Shown here: one piece after another, positions 36,264-45,114 of the stretch
Layout: every line of letters starts with the position of its first letter
How positions within the stretch are numbered: position 1 is the stretch's first letter
Assembly: GCA_000507305.1 (NCBI GenBank)
Contig: DF240853.1
Coordinates: forward strand, 1-64,000
Source: Breviolum minutum Mf 1.05b.01
Lineage: Eukaryota; Sar; Dinophyceae; Suessiales; Symbiodiniaceae
DNA length: 64,000 bases
Direction of reading: 5' to 3'
Position numbers and translations under genes: made by a program
Notes under the pieces: model-generated
What the model was told of the DNA's origin: nothing
Seen by the model: the letters and a program-made list of their open reading frames with translations, nothing else
Databases searched by the model: none

Positions 36264-38274
36264 ATGTCGGACGCCGAAGACCGTCAGATCGAACAGTGGA
36301 AGGTGAAGCGCTTGGTGAAAATGCTGGATGCCGCAAGAGGCAACTTGGAGCAAAGCATTGTGCTACACCCTAGAAGTTTAACGGCTGGAACCTACAGCCA
36401 TCACCCATGAAAAGAAAAAACATAATCTGAACCATCCACCTCCATGATGAAATGGTGCAGCCGTTAATCTTCAGGGGTGTACTGTTGATGGTTAAGAAAT
36501 CCGGCATTCACTAGTTGAGGTTGGTAGTTGATCCCATTATTTACACGGTTTTTTACATCCCAGGTGGTGCGGGATTCCTTCCATTAACAGTATGGCAAGA
36601 TCTTTTTTGTTTCTCTTTCAAATCACCTGAGATGTGTTTAAAGTTGGTAGAAAAAATTGTTTCACACCAGCTGAGATGATGTACGTTTGCCATATTGTCA
36701 TTATACATGCGGCAAGTGGACTCATGACATAACAGTGGCTGAAGCGGAAGGTCTAAGGTTGCGATCCTGCGGAAGTCGTGATTGTTACTGGGGGGGAAAA
36801 TCTCACGTCAGGTCGAAAAAGGGATGAGGTCGTAACATTTATGTTTTGTAGCTCCTAAAAAATGAGGAGCTATGTATATATACGTATATATATATATATA
36901 TATATTTGTAAAAAAAACCTTTTTCGAATCCTCAAAAAATCATAGGGTAGTAACTATGTAGTAGTTGTGATTTGTTCGTGCTTGTCATATGCACCGCTTT
37001 TGTTCCAAAATGCTGTGCTTCTACATATCCATCCAGGCAATGGGACATCCGCGATCACTTTGATTTTGAACGCGAAGCAGGACATCAATCTGACGAACAA
37101 GATGTTGACGGAGGAGTACGGTACGGCCTCGTGCATCAAGTCTCGTGTCAATCGTTTGTCAGTGTTGTCTGCCATCACTTCCACCCAACAACGACTCAAG
37201 CAGTACAACCGGACTCCGCCAAATGGTCTCATCATTTTTTGTGGCGAAGTTCTTACCGAGGACAACAAGGAGAAGAAATTGACCGTTGATTTTGAGCCTT
37301 TCAAACCTATCAATACTTCCATGTATTTGTGTGACAGCAAATTTCACACAGAGCCGCTTGCAGAGTTGATGGAGGATGATGAAAAGTTTGGTTTCTTGAT
37401 CATGGATGGAAATGGCTCCCTTTTTGGGACAGTGCAAGGCAATCACCGCGAGATTCTGCACAAGTTCACCGTGGAATTGCCAAAGAAGCATGGCCGTGGA
37501 GGACAGTCGGCTTTGCGTTTTGCACGTCTCCGACTTGAGAAGCGGCACAACTATGTCCGAAAAGTTGGAGAGACGGCAACTCAAATGTTCATCCCAAATG
37601 GAGAGACTCCAAATATCAGGGGCCTCATTGTGGCTGGCTCGGCCGAATTCAAACAGGAATTGACTACAAACACAGACTTGTTTGATCAAAGACTCGCAGC
37701 TATCGTAATCCCTCCATTGCTGGATATCAGCTATGGGGGTGAAGCTGGATTCAATCAAGCAATCGAGTTATCTGCGGAGACCTTGAAAAATGTGAAGTTT
37801 GTCCAGGAAAAGAAACTTGTCACAAAGTTTTTGGATGAAGTTGCTACAGATTCTGGCAAGTACTGCTTTGGAATCCATGATACCATGCAAGGTTTAGAAG
37901 CCGGAGCAGTAGAGACCTTGATCATTTGGGAGCAGTTGGAGTTGAAAAGGTTGGTGATTCGCAATCCACACACAGATGTTTCAGAGGTCAAATTTGTAAC
38001 TCCAGAACAAGAGAAAGATCCAAAGCTTTATGTGGACAAAGAAACCAATGTTGAGCTCAACCTTACGGAGAATGAAGCCTTCTTGGATTGGATTGTGGTG
38101 AATTACAAGAACTTTGGAACTAAACTTGAGTTTATTTCTGATAGGTCACAAGAAGGCAATCAATTTGTCAAAGGTTTTGGTGGCATTGGAGGGTTGATGA
38201 GGTATCAATTGGCCTTTGAAATGGAAGCGGATGATGGTGGCGTGGATGATGATTCGGATGATGATTTCATGTAA
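36264..38274 (+). CDS. ETF1: eukaryotic peptide chain release factor subunit 1 (eRF1), two exons
   Basis: eRF1 reads all three stop codons in the ribosomal A site and triggers peptide release, working with the GTPase eRF3. Exon 1, 36264-36339, encodes [20 protein letters not shown] and on to DAARG. Exon 2, 37037-38274, completes a 437-residue protein, the same length as human eRF1. Visible marks are the GTS motif near the start of exon 2, the YxCxxxF motif (YLCDSKF), the GGQ motif in [15 protein letters not shown] that contacts the peptidyl-transferase centre, the eRF3-binding domain, and an acidic end DDDSDDDFM. The decoding motif normally written TASNIKS reads TASCIKS here, so Asn is Cys. 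The intron 36340-37036 starts GC and ends AG, and both junctions share AGGCAA. The start is the only ATG giving the conserved N-terminus; an ATG-like start inside the intron would add a spurious leader. Stop TAA. Confidence 0.97.
36340..37036 (+). other. eRF1 intron 1, GC-AG type
   Basis: 697 bases. The donor is GAG|GCAACT and the acceptor CCAG|GCAATG, leaving AGGCAA at both junctions. It contains an inverted-repeat element at about 36365-36480 and a TA run at about 36873-36906. Non-canonical GC donors and a G after the acceptor are known dinoflagellate traits. Confidence 0.9.
36365..36480. repeat. family-1 related inverted-repeat element inside eRF1 intron 1
   Basis: The left end ACACCCTAGAAGTTTAACGG and the right end CCGTTAATCTTCAGGGGTGT are inverted copies. 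A similar left end appears at the window's right edge (about 63956-64000). Confidence 0.8.
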
Positions 38275-40467
38275 CCAGTGCTGCCCAAGGTAAAGGAGTA
38301 TCAAGTGAAGCAAGTGAAGCAAGTGACACCGTTGCCAAGGTAAGCACGTTTAAAGTTTGAAGTGGCTGTTCCCTAAGGTTCTTGTTGCTAAAAATTGTGT
38401 GGGACTAATATAGAGATTCGGAAAGCTGTTTTTTCAACACAGGAGTTTATGCAAGATTTCCCACAACATTCTTTGAAAGCCAGCAACAGTCAGAACTTCA
38501 CTTCATTTGCCGAAAAAAAGGCTGCTTTTGTACAGTGTACAGCTGTTGAGACTGATCGTGAAGACGAAATTAGTCCTTAGCCGCCGACATCACCCGACGG
38601 ATGGTGAAAAAAGTATGAATCATGAAAACAGGTGCTGCTTTTTTCGACAATCAGCCGCTTCAGCGAACAATGGACAGATTGGCCATTTTGGAGATGAAAC
38701 TCATGTTCCAACTGTCTTTCCAACTGAACCAGTCTTGAAATGGTCGACCACTTCCCTCCAAACCATGCAAAAAGGCGGTGCAAAGTCTGAAGGATTTTTT
38801 TGCTGCACTTACAAGGGGGAAATAAAGGTCAATAAATTGTGAGTCAAATATGATCCGACAGTGCCCTTGTAAAATGACATCTTGCCTTTGGGATTTCTTG
38901 TGGAAGAAGTGGGGAAAGTTGAGACAAGTTGAAGACGTATGAAGACGTCTGACTTTTTAGGGGCAAAAAGCAGCGCATGGAAAACGAGTCCCCAACCGTC
39001 TGCCAAAACAACTTATGTTCACCATTAACCGTTCACGTTCCGTGTTACTGTTTGTGAAAACACAAGTTGTTGCCTCACTTGGGACGTTGAAGCAAATGAC
39101 TATAACGATAGTGCACACAGAATGGGACAATCATGTACACACTTAATAACTCAAGCAGGTTCAAAGTCTGCATTAGATGTGTCCGGACAGGAAAGTATCC
39201 CCAACATAGTTGGAGAGTCAATACCTATTGTAAGATAGTAGTTTGAGGGTGACCGGTGACATTATCAAAATTAAAAGGCTTGCTTTGGAGTGTTTAGGTA
39301 CATTTAGATTCACTACTTGTTGATATTGTTGATATATGATTTTACAATTGTTATGACTATGATTGTTATTTCGTCAATGGTTAGTTACGGTTGTGATTGA
39401 AATTGAAGACTTATCCAGGCATATTTTGAAGACCAAAATCTCGTTTGTAGATTTGCTTGTGATTCCCTGGGCCAAGTAATTTGTAAGAGTACCACCACCC
39501 TAGAGAACCGTTAACATCGGCATCATTTGGGATGAGTTTTTGCCCCTCGTCACAGTGGCAAATGAAGTTTAATAGGGATCTCACACAAAAAAGTATTTAC
39601 CCTCCCTGACAACCAACATACCCCCTCAAAATCAGCAACTGGAAGATGAAATTCTTTTTGGGGCCCGGCCTACAAATCAGGTGCGAAAGGTTAGTTTCAG
39701 GGAGTGTAATTATCCTGGTGGCCAATGGTACTGGATAACCTCATGGAAGCAGCCAGGAAATGGAACAGGAACGGTATCATGGACGTATCGACCGTGGCAT
39801 TAGGCTAGGAATACCCGGGGGGTGGGTTGTTTGGTAAAGAAAAAAGACATGTTTTTCCAGATTTTTTTTCAAGATGAAGGATTTTGTTTTCGTTTCGGAG
39901 TTTGCAAATTTGAAAGATGGTAAGTTTGAAGAAACATCATTGCGACCAAAAGAATTGCAAACTCAGAGGTGGATACCTAAGAGATTTGGAGTTTGAAAGA
40001 ACGATTGGAGCCTGGAACTCTCGTTACAAAAAAATGTCAAAAAGACATATGTCATGGTTTCTGATTAAGATGGCTTCTGATTAAGTGACATGTTTGAACG
40101 TTTGAATGTGACTTGTATGAAGAATTTTTGGCTTCGATCCTTTTTGACTTGCACAGTGTCAATTTGATCCCGAGAGATCGATTGTTGACTGCCAAGTCAT
40201 TGAGAGTGAAAGTTCTCTTCTGAGCATAAATAGCCGCACAATTGCTATGACCCTAGCAGCAACCAAGATGACATGGGTGCACAAAAACTCAAGTTATTTC
40301 TCATTTCCCATTGCTTTTCTTTCAAAACAGGTTGTTTCGGTTCTTGTTGGGTGGGTTTTATCCCAACCCCAAGACACCAAAAATCAAGAGATACCATGAG
40401 ATACCAAGGTTTGTTTAAATATCGCTTTTTTTTCCGTTCCATCATCCGCGCGGTCCAGCAAGCCGCC
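38275..40467. other. eRF1 3' flank, no further gene seen
   Basis: Begins with a short AAGTGAAGC tandem at about 38300-38330, then T-rich spacer. A small ORF at 38395-38580 after a CACAG site has no recognised content. A family-1 element is at 39598-39708. Confidence 0.4.
39598..39708. repeat. family-1 inverted-repeat element (MITE-like)
   Basis: The left end TACCCTCCCTGACAACCAAC and the right end GGTTAGTTTCAGGGAGTGTA are inverted copies. 111 bases. Confidence 0.75.
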
Positions 40468-40626
40468 ATGGATGAGCCTTTGTTGGAGGACTCGGATCAT
40501 GGCAATTGCTACGGTGCCATTTTCTTATGTTGCCACTTGAAGGGAGAAACCTCCAGTCGGATGGGGGAAGCCGGAAGCCTTTCAAGTATGGCAAAAAGAA
40601 ACAGTATACACACAAAAAGAAGATGA
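40468..40626 (+). CDS. candidate first exon or small ORF
   Basis: The ATG at 40468 has a very strong start context (GCCGCCATGG) and encodes MDEPLLEDSDHGNCYGAIFL, followed by a low-quality basic tail to a stop at 40626. It may be a first exon with a donor soon after 40495. No family was recognised. It lies about 500 bases before the decayed eRF1 junction copy. Confidence 0.25.
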   Translation: MDEPLLEDSDHGNCYGAIFLCCHLKGETSSRMGEAGSLSSMAKRNSIHTKRR

Positions 40627-40904
40627 TGCTTCCGGAGTTTAAAGGTAGAAAAATCCTAAGAATTCCGAAAAGTTTTCACAGCAAGTAGTGTTATAGTGAG
40701 GGATTGTCCACCTGATGATCACAATGATGAATGATTGCATTTGCATCCGGAATTGGAAAGTATCATACCTTTTCTTTTCATCAAATGGGGCAGGAACCGG
40801 TGAAATATAAATTGGTCAAATAAGCACAGCAAAGATATAAAGCAAAACCCTGTGATATTGGGAAGCGATTCGTCAAGTCGCCAGGGATTTTCGTCGTATT
40901 TTCC

Positions 40905-41035
40905 GATCCGAAAAATGACGAGCTGTTCAGAAGCCTTTCGAATCATCAAAAAATCACAGGGTAGTTGTGATTTGCGTGTTGTCATATGTCATATTCGTTT
41001 TGAGAAATGCTGATACCTCCAGGCTATGGGACCCC
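40905..41035 (+). pseudogene. decayed duplicate of the eRF1 intron 1/exon 2 junction
   Basis: The segment aligns with about 36860-37047: shared blocks include TCATCAAAAAATCACAGGGT (TCCTCAAAAAATCATAGGGT at eRF1), TTGTGATTTG, TTGTCATATG, AAATGCTG and the acceptor CCAGGCTATGGGAC (CCAGGCAATGGGAC). The TA microsatellite of the original is missing, and homology ends a few codons into exon 2, just before the mobile element. Confidence 0.75.
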
Positions 41036-41247
41036 CTGGTTTTTTTGGGTAGCACAAAATTGTGCGGAGTAACAATGGAACGGAGTTGAGCTTCATTCAT
41101 GAACGTTGTTCATTTACATTGAGATGCTTACACACAAGATTCACATGTTGCCATTTTGGTAGAACATAAGGCTCAAAAGTTTTTCTTCGTCAGTGAAGAA
41201 TTTCGTGANGGTTTGCACCGATCCCACAGCCCGAGGCATACGGCGAA

Positions 41248-42507
41248 ATGATGGTGACAGCACCAAGTCGACGAGCCAACGACCGCAATGAACAACCTCG
41301 CCGAGGTAGAGCTTCAACACCTCGCAGACACCCGACACCTAGGAGGACAGTCACTCCAACGAGACCAGTAGTGATCCGTGTTGACGCTCCACCAGCACCA
41401 GCACCAGCTACACCAACCCATCCATGGCTTTCTCCAGAACAGAATTGGGAAGAAGACCCATGGACAAGAGCTGAAAGAGAACATGCCGAACAACAAGAAG
41501 CTAGGGCTGCGGGCAAAGCTCCACCTCCGCCAGCTCCAAGCTCGACACCAGAGCCAACACCGCCAGTCACACCCTCCATCAACCCACCACGTCAACACAG
41601 CCAACACAGGGTTGAAGAGACACCGATCAACAGAGCCTTCGAGACGCTCCGCCAGGCCGCAGGGTCCACAATACACAGTATCCCTGCCAGTATGCCCGCT
41701 CCTTCATCAGACTCAGGTCCATACGACCTCACACAAGTTGCTACACGAGCAGACACCAACCCCATGACACAGTCATGGAACCTGATCAGTGGTTTTCCTG
41801 CTACACCTTCTCCACCGAGGGTCCCAGACACCATTCTCGGAGCCTGGTTCGAAAGGCCACCGATCCAATTCACACGCCAATTGCCACCGACACACATACA
41901 AGGAATGCCGTCCCTCTTAAGGGCAGACAGCAGCTTCACATCCTTGCTTGAGAACCATTACCCAGTGAGCATGGGTACCTGGGGCACTATCATTCATGGC
42001 AACATGACACCACAAGTCCCAGGTCACCAACACTTTGAGAGCCTCCAGCTGATACCTATGGCCTCCGAGACATCCACAGCAGACGCCTCCTTGCTCAAGT
42101 TTTGGTGGCACCAACATCTCCTGATAGCCAGGAATGTGGCACAAGAGCGCTTCGCCAATAGCAGCGCAGGGCCAACCATCATTTCAGATCATTTACAAGC
42201 CTTCCTTTTGACCGCCATCAACCTCATGCGATTGGCTCGCCCAGTGGGACCACCTTTTGAACTTCGTCAACCAGAAGGTCCAGCATTGGCATCTTTAGCT
42301 GAGACCTTACTTGAAACCCTCCAGGGTACCATGACGATGGACATGAAGATGGGCATCGCCACAGGACACATTGGCGAACTGGTCCTCGAAGGAGACCACA
42401 ACAATAGCCGCTTGGTCTTCTACAGAACTCAAACTTGGACTGGACCACCTAGACAGAGATCAATGAGCTCTACACAGCGCTCCCATGACGACGAAGTCGA
42501 GGTCTGA
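41248..42507 (+). CDS. ORF1, proline-rich protein of the mobile element
   Basis: 419 codons, stop TGA. The ATG at 41248 is the first after an in-frame TGA at 41206-41208; a second ATG follows directly. Residues 1-200 are disordered, with Arg/Thr/Pro-rich (RRGRASTPRRHPTPRRTVTP) and Pro/Ala-rich runs. Residues about 200-400 look folded and helical (SLLKFWWHQHLLIARNVAQE, then AFLLTAINLMRL). By position (first ORF) and by its basic disordered head it could be a Gag-like or nucleic-acid-binding protein, but no Gag motif or zinc knuckle is seen. An ambiguous base at 41209 could hide a different start. Long minus-strand ORFs over the same bases are compositional shadows. Confidence 0.75.
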   Translation: MMVTAPSRRANDRNEQPRRGRASTPRRHPTPRRTVTPTRPVVIRVDAPPAPAPATPTHPWLSPEQNWEEDPWTRAEREHAEQQEARAAGKAPPPPAPSSTPEPTPPVTPSINPPRQHSQHRVEETPINRAFETLRQAAGSTIHSIPASMPAPSSDSGPYDLTQVATRADTNPMTQSWNLISGFPATPSPPRVPDTILGAWFERPPIQFTRQLPPTHIQGMPSLLRADSSFTSLLENHYPVSMGTWGTIIHGNMTPQVPGHQHFESLQLIPMASETSTADASLLKFWWHQHLLIARNVAQERFANSSAGPTIISDHLQAFLLTAINLMRLARPVGPPFELRQPEGPALASLAETLLETLQGTMTMDMKMGIATGHIGELVLEGDHNNSRLVFYRTQTWTGPPRQRSMSSTQRSHDDEVEV

Positions 42508-42940
42508 GAGCCGGGCCACCTCTCCTGTTTCACCTTAGTACCATACCGTGAGTTCACACAAATTCATTTTACTCTTGATTTGATCGTTACTACATAGACA
42601 CACACCAGAAATACTACATACTTGACCATGTGTTCACATTTTGCTCGCGAGAGCCGACGTTCACCACAGCCTGTCATCCACTTTGTGAGAACCAGGCTGT
42701 ACGGAACAACGAACACAATGTAGTTGGTATTCAGTGAACTATAACACACCCGGGATGATCGATCCCCGTCTTCCGACCAGATCAGGTCGTTTTGAAAACA
42801 AGCAGCGTCCTGCGAGATCGTACACAGAATCCCAGGATCGACATGTTGAACGAGATTCTTTCCGAAGAACAGGCTTTCATTCCTGTCCACTGACTAAAGT
42901 TGTCAAACCAGGCAGTGCCCTGTACGATCACTAACATGTC
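42508..42940 (+). other. spacer between ORF1 and ORF2
   Basis: 433 bases with lower A/C bias than the ORFs and stops in all plus frames. It could hold a promoter or ribosome-access signal for ORF2, or be an intron; no splice pair or core element is clear. Confidence 0.4.
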
Positions 42941-44968
42941 ATGCCACATGGACACGAGAACATCATTGATTTCACAGACTCCGAACAGCACAACTCATAC
43001 ATACGTCACCACACATGTCATGATTGTTGTCGATCCCTCGCACCGCCAGTGCTTTTGGGATCAACCCTCCTTTTCAGGCGACACAAACAGGTCCAATCAC
43101 CGATGGCTTCTTCCTCCACCGCAGACGTCTTGGACGAGGCCACCACTACTCTCATCGTTGGGATCAAGAACATGAAGGAGAGCAAGACCCCTCAACAAAT
43201 TGAGGACTACATCCACAAACTCCAGTCGCTTGGACGACACATGCAGCTCCAACAGTTCCGAACGTGGCTCAAGGACCAATGCGGCCTACCCATTGCGGTC
43301 AGACCCAGCAACCTTAACACCAAGGAGTACATGTCCAAGGAGCAGATCGAACAGTGGATTGAGGACTGGACCACACAGAATGCACAAGGGAACGAACAAC
43401 GTGTCCTCAAGAACTTCCTCCTTATGGACTTTGCAGTCCAACCCAACCAGAAGATGCAACCATGCAGCAATTGCGAACAACCGTTTATGTTGTTCATGTT
43501 ACTACCAATGAAACAACACAATATGAACATGTACGATCCAGACGAGCACAAGCTCTTTTGCTACAATTGCTGCACCGAAGTCGGCCAGATGCTTCATCCA
43601 GGACGATACGTCCCACCAGAACAACAAGCCATCGAAAGGCAGAAGGCCTTGAACCAGAATCCACCCGGCCTGACCATGGCTGAATGCGAACTCCGAGCAT
43701 TATCAGGAGATCGAGGCTATATCCCACCGACCTGGTACCTTGCCACTCCACCAGGAGCAGCCGTACCACCAGACCATGCTATCATCATCCACCGCTGGGA
43801 CACCGAGACTTCACAGTGGATCAAACTACCCCTCACCAAGGCAGGCGAAGACCACGAGGCCTCCCAGTACTCTCCCCACGAATGGCAGCTTTTGGTCAAA
43901 CTGGTATGGCAAACCAGGAAAGCACAGGCTCAGCAGGGCTTGCAAACACATCGGTCCACAACGTACAAGAGCCTCCGAGATGCCCTCATCGAGACTCAAC
44001 CGAACCTTTCCAAGAGAAAGGCCAAAATGGCCCTACTGGACCACCAAGAATTCCTTGCAACCCAGGCCGGCACAGACCTTTGGACCCTAGAGCCTCAACA
44101 ACTTCAGCGACTGGTGAAGGCCTTTCACGATTGGGAGAAGGTCAACTTCACACAGATGGTCACCGGCCACAACAACGGCCTCTTGGACTACCTCGAGCAC
44201 AAGGACAGCATTGCCCACCTTCAAGACTTTCTGGACGTCGTGGTGCCGAACCTACACCAACACTGCATCTGTCGAAGCACAGATTGCAGCTTTGTGATCA
44301 AGGCCTCACATTGGATTAACTCGGCAACACCTGACAAACAGGGCAAATACCTCTGCCCCAGATGCCGCACCGAGTATCGGCCATGGGCAGCATCAGCTGT
44401 CAACAATCCAAACAAGAAGTTCTGCCCAGCAGCACAATGCCTTGTGACCAAGGTCACATCAGCCACACCTCCAGACAGCGATGGTTGGGCACAACAGCTC
44501 ACCTATCACACCACATCAACAGATACGTTTTATTTGTATCTGATGAAGTTCCCAACAACCAACGACCAGAAGTTGCTCAATGACTGCAAACTAGCAGTCG
44601 ACCAGGTGGCAACAGCTCTCAGCCAATCACCTGATCCACAAGCAGCACTTCTTGAATACATCAACACGGTACTGACTCATGCACAGATGCTACCATATTT
44701 CCAACAGCATGTGGTCAGCCAGGACATCCTGAACCAAGTCCAACAAGCCAATGCTATGCGGCAATGGAAATGGGAACATCTGCCCAAGTCCATGGACCCC
44801 AACACCAGGGTGACGATCTACCACTATCAAGGATGCCGATATGAGTGGGACCCTGAGCACACAAAAGTCCTCGAACATGCTGACGTACATCAGCTGATCG
44901 CGCTGACCTTTTGCAAGGTCTACCTCACTCGATTCTTGCAGTTGTCATTTAAAGCCCCACGCACATGA
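42941..44968 (+). CDS. ORF2, zinc-ribbon protein of the mobile element
   Basis: 675 codons from 42941, stop TGA. A more natural start may be the ATG at 43103 (MASSSTADVLDEATTTLIVG), since the first 54 codons look non-conserved. Two Cys clusters are visible: PCSNCEQPF with FCYNCCTEV (residues about 168-205) and CICRSTDC, YLCPRCRTEY and KFCPAAQC (residues about 440-500). Both are zinc-ribbon or treble-clef-like. The rest is helical and Gln/His-rich. The function is unknown; it may bind nucleic acid or bridge the recombinase and its DNA. It is followed 146 bases later by the recombinase ORF. No enzyme motif was recognised (no YxDD, no DDE). Confidence 0.8.
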   Translation: MPHGHENIIDFTDSEQHNSYIRHHTCHDCCRSLAPPVLLGSTLLFRRHKQVQSPMASSSTADVLDEATTTLIVGIKNMKESKTPQQIEDYIHKLQSLGRHMQLQQFRTWLKDQCGLPIAVRPSNLNTKEYMSKEQIEQWIEDWTTQNAQGNEQRVLKNFLLMDFAVQPNQKMQPCSNCEQPFMLFMLLPMKQHNMNMYDPDEHKLFCYNCCTEVGQMLHPGRYVPPEQQAIERQKALNQNPPGLTMAECELRALSGDRGYIPPTWYLATPPGAAVPPDHAIIIHRWDTETSQWIKLPLTKAGEDHEASQYSPHEWQLLVKLVWQTRKAQAQQGLQTHRSTTYKSLRDALIETQPNLSKRKAKMALLDHQEFLATQAGTDLWTLEPQQLQRLVKAFHDWEKVNFTQMVTGHNNGLLDYLEHKDSIAHLQDFLDVVVPNLHQHCICRSTDCSFVIKASHWINSATPDKQGKYLCPRCRTEYRPWAASAVNNPNKKFCPAAQCLVTKVTSATPPDSDGWAQQLTYHTTSTDTFYLYLMKFPTTNDQKLLNDCKLAVDQVATALSQSPDPQAALLEYINTVLTHAQMLPYFQQHVVSQDILNQVQQANAMRQWKWEHLPKSMDPNTRVTIYHYQGCRYEWDPEHTKVLEHADVHQLIALTFCKVYLTRFLQLSFKAPRT

Positions 44969-45114
44969 GTGCGAAACATAGAGAAAGGCCAGTCAACACG
45001 TTTGCATAATAACGATCTTGATGACCGATTGTTACCGATTAGCTTCACAGAAGTCCACATAGAACCACATGACACCATTCATAGAAGACTGAGCCATGGG
45101 CAACAACTGCCGCC

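Noticed and set aside
36967..37036. Extended eRF1 N-terminus starting in the intron
   Set aside because: The conserved N-terminus is supplied by the upstream exon at 36264-36339 with matching phase; the extension is intron sequence.
36954..37991. Minus-strand ORFs of 128, 199 and 78 codons opposite eRF1
   Set aside because: Antisense shadows of a certain gene.
36264..38274. Altered genetic code suggested by the CIKS motif
   Set aside because: TAA, TGA and TAG all end plausible exons in this window and no in-frame stops occur inside the four long element ORFs or eRF1. Kept only as a motif observation.
38670..38700. Possible spliced-leader relic (TTGGCCATTTTGGAGA)
   Set aside because: Shares only CCATTTTGG with the dinoflagellate spliced leader; too short to support.
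41190..42144. Minus-strand Cys/Trp/Gly-rich ORFs opposite ORF1
   Set aside because: Mirror of the proline/threonine-rich plus-strand ORF; low complexity and no motifs.
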